Below are positions 1 through 5,589 of a stretch of DNA of 5,589 nt, in pieces. The DNA is from Bacillota bacterium (GTDB lineage: Bacteria > Bacillota_A > Clostridia > Peptostreptococcales > Anaerovoracaceae): contig JAFYPY010000164.1 in assembly GCA_017547345.1 (NCBI GenBank), forward strand, positions 1-5,589, in the 5' to 3' direction. The notes below the pieces were generated by a model. It had not been told where the DNA came from. It did not search any database and saw only the letters and a list, made by a program, of their open reading frames with translations. Numbering within the stretch: the first letter of the stretch is position 1; each line of letters begins with the position of its first letter. The translations under genes were made by a program, and so were the position numbers.

Positions 1-716
1 CCATTACCCATAAGTGTATATTTCAAATCGTTTTTGAAAATAGCAAGTCCGTTTGCTACTGTTTCGCCTACACTTGGAAGTCTTCCAACTTTATTCTTTA
101 TGAAGTTTTTAGCTCCCAAATACCCTTTTGAAGTTCTAATGTTTCTTAAATACTTTGATAAACTCCCTGTATTTGGCGATATGGACATACCATTGTCGTT
201 TAGTACAACAATGACTTTTGAATGGCTGTCTCCAATATTATTTAGTGCTTCAAAGGCCATACCTCCGGTTAAGGAACCATCACCTATTACAGCAATAACT
301 TCGTGATTTTCGTTCTTTAAGTCACGAGCGGCGGCAAGCCCTGCGGCAGCAGAAATTGAGACACTACTGTGTCCTGTGTCATATGCATCATGTGCACTTT
401 CTTTAGCTTTTGGAAAACCACTTAATCCATCAAGTTTTCTTAATGTGTCAAATTCTTTTGCTCTTCCGGTAAGGATTTTGTGAACATAAGCTTGATGACC
501 AACGTCCCAAATAATTTTATCCTTTGGGCTGTCAAAATGCTTATGCAGAGCAAGTGTTAATTCGACAACTCCAAGATTTGATGCCAGATGTCCTCCGTTT
601 TGTGCAACCTTATCAATCAGGAATTCCCTAATAGCATAAGGTAACAGTTCCAATTCTTCTTTAGACATTTGCTTCAAATCTTCTGGAAAGTTATATTCAG
701 TAATATTTTTTATCAT
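1..716 (-). CDS. dxs: 1-deoxy-D-xylulose-5-phosphate synthase, N-terminal part (runs off the left edge)
   Basis: Dxs condenses pyruvate and glyceraldehyde 3-phosphate, using thiamine diphosphate, to give DXP and CO2. This is the entry step of the cytosolic MEP isoprenoid pathway and also feeds thiamine and pyridoxal synthesis. The first 238 codons are visible, of about 620 in the family. Clear signatures are [14 protein letters not shown] at residues 41-54 with active-site His43, WDVGHQAY at 70-77 with His74, [12 protein letters not shown] at 113-124, and the thiamine diphosphate/Mg motif [16 protein letters not shown] at 145-160, closed by NDN at 173-175. Residue 176 is Gly in NDNGMSIS, where E. 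coli and B. subtilis have Glu. The gene lies 38 bp after ispA, which supplies the same pathway. ATG at 716 is the only standard start before an upstream in-frame stop at 744-746, but it has no ribosome binding site at normal distance. Identity is very secure; the exact start is not. Confidence 0.97.
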   Translation of the reverse strand, partial: MIKNITEYNFPEDLKQMSKEELELLPYAIREFLIDKVAQNGGHLASNLGVVELTLALHKHFDSPKDKIIWDVGHQAYVHKILTGRAKEFDTLRKLDGLSGFPKAKESAHDAYDTGHSSVSISAAAGLAAARDLKNENHEVIAVIGDGSLTGGMAFEALNNIGDSHSKVIVVLNDNGMSISPNTGSLSKYLRNIRTSKGYLGAKNFIKNKVGRLPSVGETVANGLAIFKNDLKYTLMGN

Positions 717-751
717 AATGTCAATATCATAGACAATAATTGCCTAATTTT

Positions 752-756
752 CTCCT
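752..756 (-). promoter_or_regulatory. AGGAG site overlapping the ispA stop, possibly for dxs
   Basis: AGGAG on the minus strand overlaps the ispA stop codon (TAGGAG). It is 35 bases from the dxs ATG at 716, too far for normal use. The only nearby dxs-frame codon at workable distance is ATT 740-738, a rare start. Either dxs uses an unusual start or this match is not the working site. Confidence 0.4.
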
Positions 757-1648
757 ATTTTGTGCGTTTTGAAAGATCTAAAACAAGATTGTTAAAAAAC
801 TCTGCATTGTCGTAATAGTGTGCTATTGCTTCAAGAGCATTGTTTGTTAGTTCATTTAGTCTTGCTTTAGCTGCTTCAAGTCCGTTGTTTAATATATATG
901 TACTTTTGTGCTTTTTTTCATCAGAACCAGCTTCTTTTCCTAGTTCTTCGGTAGTACCAATTACATCTAGAATATCATCTGCAATCTGGAAGGCTAGACC
1001 AAGATTTTCGCCATATTTAGTGAAGTCTTCTAACATCTCAGGTGTAGGATTGCCAAGATGCAAGCCGGCTTTGATGGCGGATGTAAATAAAGCACCGGTT
1101 TTATTCAAGTGAATGTATTCAAGCATTTCGTTAGAAGATGGCGCATTTTCAGATTCTATGTCGGAAATCTGGCCGGCAATCATACCTCTAACTCCTGCAC
1201 CTTTTGCTATTTCATTACATGCTTTTATTCTTTTTTTGATTTTTTCTGGAGAATCGAAGTACAGCATCATATCTTTTACTGCTGCTTCAAAGGAGCAATT
1301 CAATAAACCATCACCTGCTAAAATGGCATGTGCTTCTCCATATACTTTGTGATTTGTTGGAAGTCCTCTCCTCAAATCATCGTTATCCATTGCAGGTAAA
1401 TCATCATGAATAAGAGAATATGTATGTATGTATTCTATTGCGCAGGCATAAGGAAGTGCTTCCATAATATTGCCTCCTGCGAATTCACAAGCAGCAAGAA
1501 GCATAACAGGTCTAATTCTTTTTCCTCCTGCCATTAAACTATATTTCATAGATTCATATAAAGAGATGCTTTTGTTATCGATATTGGGTATAAAGTCCAT
1601 TAAGTGTTCTTCAACTAAAGACTTATATTCATCAAAAGTTCTATCCAT
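755..1648 (-). CDS. ispA: Farnesyl diphosphate synthase (polyprenyl synthetase family)
   Basis: This is a class I trans-prenyltransferase of 297 residues, the usual length. It adds isopentenyl diphosphate to dimethylallyl and geranyl diphosphate, giving precursors for undecaprenyl carriers and quinones. GGKRIRP at 41-47 binds the diphosphate. The first Asp-rich motif, DDLPAMD at 82-88, continues into NDDLRRG. It carries the two-residue insertion typical of bacterial type II farnesyl diphosphate synthases, and Tyr77 five residues upstream fits a C15 product limit. The second Asp-rich motif is DDILD at 224-228, followed by KEAGSDEKKHKSTY at 238-251. The ATG has an AGGAGG site 11 bases upstream, inside the end of xseB, whose stop is 6 bp away. 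A geranylgeranyl-type product cannot be excluded from sequence alone, but the first Asp-rich region favours farnesyl. Confidence 0.95.
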   Translation of the reverse strand: MDRTFDEYKSLVEEHLMDFIPNIDNKSISLYESMKYSLMAGGKRIRPVMLLAACEFAGGNIMEALPYACAIEYIHTYSLIHDDLPAMDNDDLRRGLPTNHKVYGEAHAILAGDGLLNCSFEAAVKDMMLYFDSPEKIKKRIKACNEIAKGAGVRGMIAGQISDIESENAPSSNEMLEYIHLNKTGALFTSAIKAGLHLGNPTPEMLEDFTKYGENLGLAFQIADDILDVIGTTEELGKEAGSDEKKHKSTYILNNGLEAAKARLNELTNNALEAIAHYYDNAEFFNNLVLDLSKRTK

Positions 1649-1654
1649 TACTGT

Positions 1655-1837
1655 CTAGTCCTCCTCTCTTTTAATAACCTCTATACTCTGCTTTGTATTG
1701 TTAAGGATTTCATTGCAAATTTTATAGCATTCGATACCTTCTTCATAACACTTTATTGCCTCTTCAAGGCTGGTGTCTTCTTGTCTAATTTTATTTGCCA
1801 TATTTTCTAATTTTTTTAAGGATTCTTCAAAGTTCAA
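1655..1837 (-). CDS. xseB: Exodeoxyribonuclease VII small subunit
   Basis: XseB is the small helical subunit of exonuclease VII. Several copies wrap the C-terminal helices of XseA to form the active enzyme, which degrades single-stranded DNA to acid-soluble oligonucleotides. The protein has the family pattern: NFEESLKKLENM near the start, then a turn with SLEEAIKCYEEGIECYK, and a helical tail ending KREED. The longest frame begins at GTG 1846, but the strong AAGGAGG site at 1847-1853 directly abuts that codon, leaving no spacer. TTG at 1837-1835 sits 9 bases from the site and gives a 60-residue protein starting MNFEESL, so it is preferred here. With that start the gene begins one base after the xseA stop. 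Identity is firm; the start is an inference from spacing. Confidence 0.93.
   Translation of the reverse strand: MNFEESLKKLENMANKIRQEDTSLEEAIKCYEEGIECYKICNEILNNTKQSIEVIKREED
1660..1665 (-). promoter_or_regulatory. Ribosome binding site of ispA
   Basis: AGGAGG on the minus strand lies 11 bases before the ispA ATG at 1648, within the last codons of xseB. It fixes the ispA start. Confidence 0.8.
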
Positions 1838-1838
1838 C

Positions 1839-2984
1839 TCAATCACCCTCCTTAACTATATTTGTCATTGTAAACTCTACTATACCATCTTTTAAGTGCA
1901 ACTTATATGTTGTGTCTTGTTTAATTTCATTAGTTGAAGAAATGACCGTTCCATCTTTATCCTCTAAAATTGCATATCCTTTTGAAAGAATATTAGATGG
2001 ATTATTTTCTTCAAGTGTGAGTAAAAGTTGTTCAAGTTTATGACTGTATTTATCTATTCTTGCAGTTATAAACTGCTTCATATCATTTAAGTATTTTTCA
2101 CATAGAAGAGATGAGAAGGCCAATTTATTATTCAAATCAGAGACCATTCCAATCTTAATTGAGTCGATCCTTTCAGAATATAAACTATCATCTGGAGTTG
2201 CCTTCTCTGCTGCAGCTGTAGGTGTTTCTGCCCTTAAATCTGCCACAAAATCACATATTGTAAAATCTATTTCATGGCCCACAGCACTAATGATAGGGAC
2301 CTTAGATGCGAAGACTGCTCTTGCCAATATTTCCTCGTTAAAAGCCCATAAATCTTCTGTAGAACCACCACCACGTCCTAAAATTAAGACATCTAAATCA
2401 TTGTATTTGTTATTGATAAATTCCAAAGTCTTGGCTATGTCTCTTGCGGCTTCTGGTCCTTGGACTAAAACAGGAAAAATATAGACATCTACCATCTTGG
2501 TTCTGCTCTTTATAATTTTCAAAATATCTCTTACTGCAGCACCTGTTTCAGAAGTAACTATTCCAATTTTTTTTGGAAACTTTGGAATGGGCTTCTTGTA
2601 TTTGGAATCAAATAGCCCTTCACTATCTAATTTTTTCTTTAGAAGTTCAAAGGCCATAGATAGATTTCCTTCTCCGGCAACTTCTATACTTCTGACAAAT
2701 AGTGTATAAGTTCCCCCTTTTTTATACACATTTATATATCCATGTATTATTACTTCGAGTCCGTCCCCTAATGCGTAATTTAGATTTCGCACATAAGTAG
2801 ACGGTAAAAAGCAGTTAATTTTAGAAGTTTCATCTATTATTGAAAAATATACATGACCACTGCTGTGAAATTTTAAGTTGGAAATTTCGCCAGTAACGGA
2901 AATATTTCCAAGTAATGGATCGGTCATTAAAACTCTGCTAATATACTCATTAAGTTGTGTTACACTTACAGGTTTTAGAGCCAT
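1839..2984 (-). CDS. xseA: Exodeoxyribonuclease VII large subunit
   Basis: XseA is the catalytic subunit of exonuclease VII and acts with XseB in mismatch repair and single-strand DNA clean-up. Residues 1-102 form the N-terminal OB fold (PVSVTQLNEYISRVL, GEISNLKFHSSGHVYFSI). The nuclease domain begins near KKIGIVTSETGAAVRDIL at 138-155 with Asp153. It contains GRGGGSTEDLWAFN at 203-216 with Arg204, and SAVGHEIDFTICDF at 233-246 with His237 and Asp240, then RAETPTAAAE at 251-260. The C-terminal part is a short helical region followed by NPSNILSKGYAILEDKDG and a final beta segment. At 381 residues it is shorter than E. coli XseA (about 456), mainly through a shorter coiled-coil arm. GGAGG lies 9 bases before the ATG, within the last codons of the upstream gene, which it overlaps by 10 bp. 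All catalytic motifs are intact. Confidence 0.97.
   Translation of the reverse strand: MALKPVSVTQLNEYISRVLMTDPLLGNISVTGEISNLKFHSSGHVYFSIIDETSKINCFLPSTYVRNLNYALGDGLEVIIHGYINVYKKGGTYTLFVRSIEVAGEGNLSMAFELLKKKLDSEGLFDSKYKKPIPKFPKKIGIVTSETGAAVRDILKIIKSRTKMVDVYIFPVLVQGPEAARDIAKTLEFINNKYNDLDVLILGRGGGSTEDLWAFNEEILARAVFASKVPIISAVGHEIDFTICDFVADLRAETPTAAAEKATPDDSLYSERIDSIKIGMVSDLNNKLAFSSLLCEKYLNDMKQFITARIDKYSHKLEQLLLTLEENNPSNILSKGYAILEDKDGTVISSTNEIKQDTTYKLHLKDGIVEFTMTNIVKEGD
1847..1853 (-). promoter_or_regulatory. Ribosome binding site deciding the xseB start
   Basis: AAGGAGG on the minus strand directly touches GTG 1846 but is 9 bases from TTG 1837. Normal spacing favours the TTG. The site lies inside the 3' end of xseA. 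Confidence 0.8.
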
Positions 2985-3925
2985 ATGTTTTTTCCTCCAA
3001 GGAGTGCGATCCCAATTGCATTATCTTGAGACAATCTTGAATCTCCAAAAACTATATTTATATCCTTAGGCAAGTTGTTTCTTAAATAGTTGCGGAGGTA
3101 ACCGCTACTTGATACTCCTCCTGCAAATAAGAAATCATTGATTGAATATTTTTTGTTGATATGCATAACCATATCCAAAATCGAGGCCGAAATTTTTACA
3201 AATAATTCTGCGACTAGTTCGTCTGCTGGCACTTTGCTTATTAAACGCTGTGCCTGCGTTTCTATTCCGGATAGATTTACAAAGCCATCATTAACTTTAA
3301 CTTTTGAAAGATTCTTATTACTGCTTCTACCAAATAAAGCTATTTCGTCCAATTCTTCACCACATGGAAAATGTAATCCAAGGGAAACTCCTATCCTGTC
3401 AATTACCTGTCCATAAGCTAAATCTTTAGTTCCACCTACAAGCTGAAAAGTTTGATTGTCCCAATCCACTAACAGCGCTTCACTTGTTCCTCCACTGAAA
3501 TGAAATGATACAAGCTTGTTTTTATCTCTAAATGATGAATAAAACTTTACTGCTTCAATGTGTCCTTCCTGATGAGAATATTCATACAAAGGAATTCCTA
3601 AAGAACTGCTTAGAGTTTGTGCAAAAGCCTCACCTGCCATAAAAACAGGCATATAGGAACCTTCTATTGGCCTTGGTTTAGTTGAAACAGATATGCAGGA
3701 TAAGTTTTCTCTAATGTTTGGAAGGGAAAAAACTTCTTCAATTACTTTTGGAAGTTTCTTTACATGCTGAAAAAAGGCGTCAGATTGTCTAAGCCCCCTT
3801 TCCCCTTCTTTTACATATAAAAAATTTTGACTATTTAGCAGAATATTACCTTCTTCATCGACAACAGCAACTGACGTCTTATAATTGCTTGTATCAATTC
3901 CAAGAGATAGTCTTTTTTTAATCAT
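2975..3925 (-). CDS. TsaD/Kae1-like protein (divergent paralogue, peptidase M22 family annotation)
   Basis: This 316-residue ASKHA-fold protein belongs to the TsaD/Kae1/Qri7 superfamily, often annotated as O-sialoglycoprotein endopeptidase. True TsaD transfers threonylcarbamoyl onto tRNA A37. The N-terminal phosphate loop is GIDTSNYKTSVAVVD at 9-23. The metal ligands match TsaD: HQEGH gives His118 and His122, and SQDNAIGIALLG gives Asp301. FAGGVSSSGYLR lies at 267-278. Several signatures depart from canonical TsaD: SGGTSE at 144-149 replaces SGGHT, RGLRQSDAFFQHVKKLP at 43-59 replaces the GGVVPE...RAH segment, and STKPRPIEGSYMPVF at 81-95 replaces the GPGL...L loop. It is therefore probably a paralogue, with the genuine tsaD elsewhere. 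It starts one base after the nusB stop (TAATATG) with only a weak GAAG upstream, suggesting translational coupling. I recall related genes between nusB and xseA in other Clostridia. Its biochemical role is unknown to me. Confidence 0.85.
   Translation of the reverse strand: MIKKRLSLGIDTSNYKTSVAVVDEEGNILLNSQNFLYVKEGERGLRQSDAFFQHVKKLPKVIEEVFSLPNIRENLSCISVSTKPRPIEGSYMPVFMAGEAFAQTLSSSLGIPLYEYSHQEGHIEAVKFYSSFRDKNKLVSFHFSGGTSEALLVDWDNQTFQLVGGTKDLAYGQVIDRIGVSLGLHFPCGEELDEIALFGRSSNKNLSKVKVNDGFVNLSGIETQAQRLISKVPADELVAELFVKISASILDMVMHINKKYSINDFLFAGGVSSSGYLRNYLRNNLPKDINIVFGDSRLSQDNAIGIALLGGKNIWL
2994..2998 (-). promoter_or_regulatory. Ribosome binding site of xseA
   Basis: GGAGG on the minus strand is 9 bases before the xseA ATG at 2984. 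It lies within the Gly-Gly-Lys-Asn codons at the end of the TsaD-like gene, consistent with overlapping, co-translated genes. Confidence 0.8.
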
Positions 3926-3926
3926 A

Positions 3927-4313
3927 TTAATCGATATTCTTCAGTATTGCGTTGATAAACTTTGAAGAACTGTCAGTGCCGTAGGCCTTTGCAAGTTCTA
4001 CTGCTTCATTGATAGCAACTGCCTTTGGAATATCATCCATATACTTGATTTCACAAGTTGCAAGTCTTGCAATAGCAAGGTCTGTTTTAGGCATTCTAGT
4101 AACAGGCCAACCAACTGAGTTTGTATTTAATGTTTCATCGATTGCTTCAATGTTTTCGCATAGCTTTTCGATAACTGTTTTTACATACTCTTTCTGGTTT
4201 GCCATTTCTTCATATTTTGGAAATTTAATCAATGCTTCAGGTGCGAAGTCCTTGTGAATTTCCATATGGAAAATTACCTGCATTGCAAATTCTCTAGCGT
4301 CTTTTCTGTTCAT
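3927..4313 (-). CDS. nusB: Transcription antitermination factor NusB
   Basis: NusB is a small all-helical RNA-binding protein. With NusE (ribosomal protein S10) it binds boxA in rRNA leader transcripts and helps RNA polymerase avoid premature termination. The protein starts [18 protein letters not shown], as expected for the family. The diagnostic C-terminal half is [16 protein letters not shown], then [19 protein letters not shown] and [13 protein letters not shown]. An ATG at 4325 in the same frame would add MGDN, but GGGAG at 4319-4323 is 5 bases before the ATG at 4313 and there is no site before 4325. The 4313 start is therefore chosen, giving 128 residues. It begins one base after the stop of the Asp23-like gene. 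The length and helical pattern are normal. Confidence 0.96.
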   Translation of the reverse strand: MNRKDAREFAMQVIFHMEIHKDFAPEALIKFPKYEEMANQKEYVKTVIEKLCENIEAIDETLNTNSVGWPVTRMPKTDLAIARLATCEIKYMDDIPKAVAINEAVELAKAYGTDSSSKFINAILKNID

Positions 4314-4314
4314 A

Positions 4315-4674
4315 TTATCTCCCATTTTTCTTTGGTAACGTTACTCCCTGAATGTGGATATTAACTGCACCAATTTTTTGGTTTATAGTCTTTTGGACTT
4401 GTTCTTTAATTGCAGATTGTATGTCCCATGCAAGCTGGGGAATATTATAACCATAATCAGCTACGATATATACATCGATTACATATAAGTCATCTTTATT
4501 TTTAGAAACTTTAATTCCTTTAGACTTATCACCTTTGCCGACTATTTTTTTTGTAATATTATCTGCAAGGTTATCAGTTAAGTGATTCACACCTGAAACT
4601 CCTAAAGTCGCATTTATAGCGGTAAGAGTAATCAATTCTTCTGATATTTTGCTTAAAGATTGCTTCTCAGACAT
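4315..4674 (-). CDS. Asp23/Gls24 family protein
   Basis: This 119-residue soluble protein has an Asp23/Gls24 (DUF322) domain over about residues 9-112. It shows the core [22 protein letters not shown] at 65-86, written with its usual DYGYNIP turn, and the ending VNIHIQGV at 104-111. It has no signal peptide or membrane segment. Family members in staphylococci and enterococci are linked to cell-envelope or alkaline stress and sit beneath the membrane. The copy beside nusB in Clostridia is a conserved neighbour whose exact role is unsettled. It is the first gene after the promoter at 4694-4722, with GAGGTGAT three bases before the ATG. Its stop lies one base before the nusB start. The family call is firm; any stress role is inherited from relatives rather than shown here. 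Confidence 0.93.
   Translation of the reverse strand: MSEKQSLSKISEELITLTAINATLGVSGVNHLTDNLADNITKKIVGKGDKSKGIKVSKNKDDLYVIDVYIVADYGYNIPQLAWDIQSAIKEQVQKTINQKIGAVNIHIQGVTLPKKNGR
4319..4323 (-). promoter_or_regulatory. Ribosome binding site deciding the nusB start
   Basis: GGGAG on the minus strand lies 5 bases before ATG 4313, inside the last codons of the Asp23-like gene. The in-frame ATG at 4325 lies upstream of this site and has none of its own, so 4313 is favoured. Confidence 0.75.
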
Positions 4675-4677
4675 ATC

Positions 4678-4685
4678 ATCACCTC
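4678..4685 (-). promoter_or_regulatory. Ribosome binding site of the Asp23-like gene
   Basis: GAGGTGAT on the minus strand lies three bases before the ATG at 4674. It supports that start and begins only a few bases after the predicted transcription start. Confidence 0.8.
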
Positions 4686-4693
4686 GTTATAAA

Positions 4694-4722
4694 ATTATAA
4701 CAGATTAGAGTAGCCTTTTCAA
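4694..4722 (-). promoter_or_regulatory. Sigma-A promoter of the asp23-nusB-xse-ispA-dxs operon
   Basis: On the minus strand, TTGAAA (4722-4717) is followed by a 17-base spacer and a perfect TATAAT (4699-4694). A TG at 4702-4701 makes it an extended -10. Initiation would be expected near 4687, about 13 bases before the first ATG. The leader would then be little more than the ribosome binding site, leaving no room for a riboswitch or attenuator. It is the only strong promoter recognised in the window. Confidence 0.85.
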
Positions 4723-4733
4723 CTTTATTACAT

Positions 4734-4764
4734 TAAAATAGCCCATGCTATACGCATAGGCTAT
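4734..4764 (-). terminator. Intrinsic terminator after the antiporter-subunit gene
   Basis: An inverted repeat pairs ATAGCCCATGC at 4738-4748 with GCATAGGCTAT at 4754-4764. This gives an 11-bp stem with one G-U pair and a 5-base loop. On the minus strand it begins 8 bases after the stop codon at 4773 and is followed by TTTT at 4737-4734. The T run is short, so termination may be partial. Its position between a stop codon and the next promoter supports the call. Confidence 0.75.
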
Positions 4765-4772
4765 AAGGATTT

Positions 4773-5589
4773 TTAGTATTTAATAAATATATATGCAATA
4801 ACGATTATAAAGAAAATTGAAGTAATCGTTAGCATTATTCCAATTGGTTTATTTAATACATCATCGTCTTCCATACCATCAAATTCAGGTCTTTCTATGT
4901 CAAATAGATCGTTAAGTAAATTGTAATGGTCTTTTAAGTAGTACTTACCTTTTTCTACCATTGTACTCATAGACTTACCTGCTGCAAGTCTAATAGAGTC
5001 TACAAATTTAGAAAGATATAAGATGCTGTATTTTAGAGGTTTTCTATAGAACCAGTCTGTATCTAGAGTGATTTTTGCTTTTGGCATCATGTGTTCTAAG
5101 TACATTACAAATACAATAATTGCACCTGCAAATAGCTGGATGTACTGAGTAACATGATCAACAGTAAATGGATGTCCATCTGTACCAAATGGAGATAATC
5201 CATAAACAATTCCCGGGAAAACGCCGGTAACTACACAGCCTGAAGCACCAAGAATCATTGCAATCTTGCGGTTTAGAGGCACCATGTTTTCATTAACATC
5301 TAAGTTGTTGTCTGATTTTCCCCAGAAAACAAAGTAGTTAATTTTAAGTGTGATTGACATTAATGTACCTACACTTGCAAGCATTAATAATAGCTCTGCC
5401 CAGTGGAATCCACTTTCTGCAACTGTATTCATAACAACAGATTTGCTGACAAAACCGTTTAATAGCGGGAAGCCTGCAATTGCCATGGATGCAATAGCAA
5501 AACATGTAGAAGTAATTGGCATTTTCTTGCCAAGACCACCAAGCTCGCTGATTTTTCTCTTTCCTGTTACAGCGATTAATACGCCAGAA
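4773..5589 (-). CDS. Proton-conducting membrane subunit, MrpD/MnhD-like (complex I NuoL/M/N superfamily), C-terminal part
   Basis: The coding frame enters from the right edge, and the visible 271 residues form the C-terminal part of a larger protein. The open frame continues through the Met codon at 5522, with KISELGGLGKKMPIT spanning that point, so 5522 is not the true start. Such subunits carry protons or sodium ions across the membrane in Mrp antiporters, complex I and related hydrogenases. Counted from the edge, hydrophobic helices lie near residues 24-46, 65-88, 107-131 and 147-164, with a last one near 249-270. GFPLLNGFVSKSVV and an in-membrane Lys82 (ITLKINYFVFWG) fit the family. LDTDWFYRKP at 175-184 resembles the C-terminus of MrpD-type proteins. 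A 65-residue polar stretch with the acidic run GMEDDD separates the last two helices. Other subunit genes would be expected to the right. Which complex it serves cannot be decided here. Confidence 0.85.
   Translation of the reverse strand, partial: SGVLIAVTGKRKISELGGLGKKMPITSTCFAIASMAIAGFPLLNGFVSKSVVMNTVAESGFHWAELLLMLASVGTLMSITLKINYFVFWGKSDNNLDVNENMVPLNRKIAMILGASGCVVTGVFPGIVYGLSPFGTDGHPFTVDHVTQYIQLFAGAIIVFVMYLEHMMPKAKITLDTDWFYRKPLKYSILYLSKFVDSIRLAAGKSMSTMVEKGKYYLKDHYNLLNDLFDIERPEFDGMEDDDVLNKPIGIMLTITSIFFIIVIAYIFIKY

Noticed and set aside
34..306. Open frame of 90 codons on the plus strand
   Set aside because: It lies antisense to the conserved dxs reading frame, has no ribosome binding site, and its translation shows no recognisable domain.
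713..736. Seven-codon peptide (TTG start) between ispA and dxs as a gene
   Set aside because: It is too short and its spacing from AGGAG is 15 bases. It is kept only as part of the coupling idea, not as a feature.
840..1352. Plus-strand open frames of 65-90 codons opposite ispA
   Set aside because: They overlap one another and oppose strongly conserved prenyltransferase motifs. They are by-products of the ispA codons.
1839..2984. XseA as a truncated or broken gene because of its short length
   Set aside because: The OB fold, all nuclease motifs and the C-terminal GYAIL segment are present in one frame. Only the helical arm is shorter.
3138..3416. Plus-strand open frame of 92 codons
   Set aside because: It is antisense to the TsaD-like gene, whose motifs on the other strand explain the sequence fully. 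It has no start signal.
4675..4772. Riboswitch or T-box in the intergenic region
   Set aside because: The region is filled by a terminator and a promoter. The predicted leader is about 13 bases, too short for such an element.
5520..5522. Met codon as the start of the antiporter subunit
   Set aside because: The frame stays open to the window edge, and the residues before it (KISELGGLGKK) are conserved family sequence, so the gene starts outside the window.

Overview
The window is AT-rich and densely packed, with every supported gene on the minus strand, so it reads from right to left. The low GC, strong AGGAGG-type ribosome binding sites, consensus sigma-A promoter and gene content (Asp23/Gls24, NusB, a clostridial-type TsaD paralogue, XseA, XseB, IspA, Dxs) point to an anaerobic Firmicute, most likely a member of the Clostridia. 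The genus cannot be read from the sequence.

Right end (about 4773-5589): the C-terminal 271 residues of a proton-conducting membrane subunit of the Mrp/Mnh antiporter D and complex I NuoL/M/N superfamily. Its 5' part lies outside the window. A hairpin with a short T run follows its stop, at 4734-4764. The 98-bp gap to the next gene also holds a very good promoter, an extended -10 with a TTGAAA -35 element, pointing left.

Middle and left (4674 down to 1): one tight housekeeping operon in the order asp23/gls24-like, nusB, a TsaD/Kae1-like gene, xseA, xseB, ispA and dxs. Dxs runs off the left edge after 238 codons. Adjacent genes overlap or lie within a few bases of each other, except for the 38-bp ispA-dxs gap. 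No second promoter or terminator was recognised inside the operon, so co-transcription from the 4694-4722 promoter is the simplest reading.

The genes fall into three themes. NusB serves transcription antitermination and rRNA synthesis. XseA and XseB form exonuclease VII for DNA repair. Dxs and IspA are the entry enzyme of the MEP isoprenoid pathway and the downstream prenyl chain-elongation enzyme. The Asp23-like protein and the TsaD-like protein have less certain roles.

No mobile element, CRISPR array, tRNA or rRNA was seen. There is no stretch over 300 bases without a gene. Much of the region is a conserved chromosomal locus. The points worth a second look are the divergent TsaD paralogue, three start sites that differ from the longest open frame or lack a normal start, and the C-terminal arm of the antiporter subunit.
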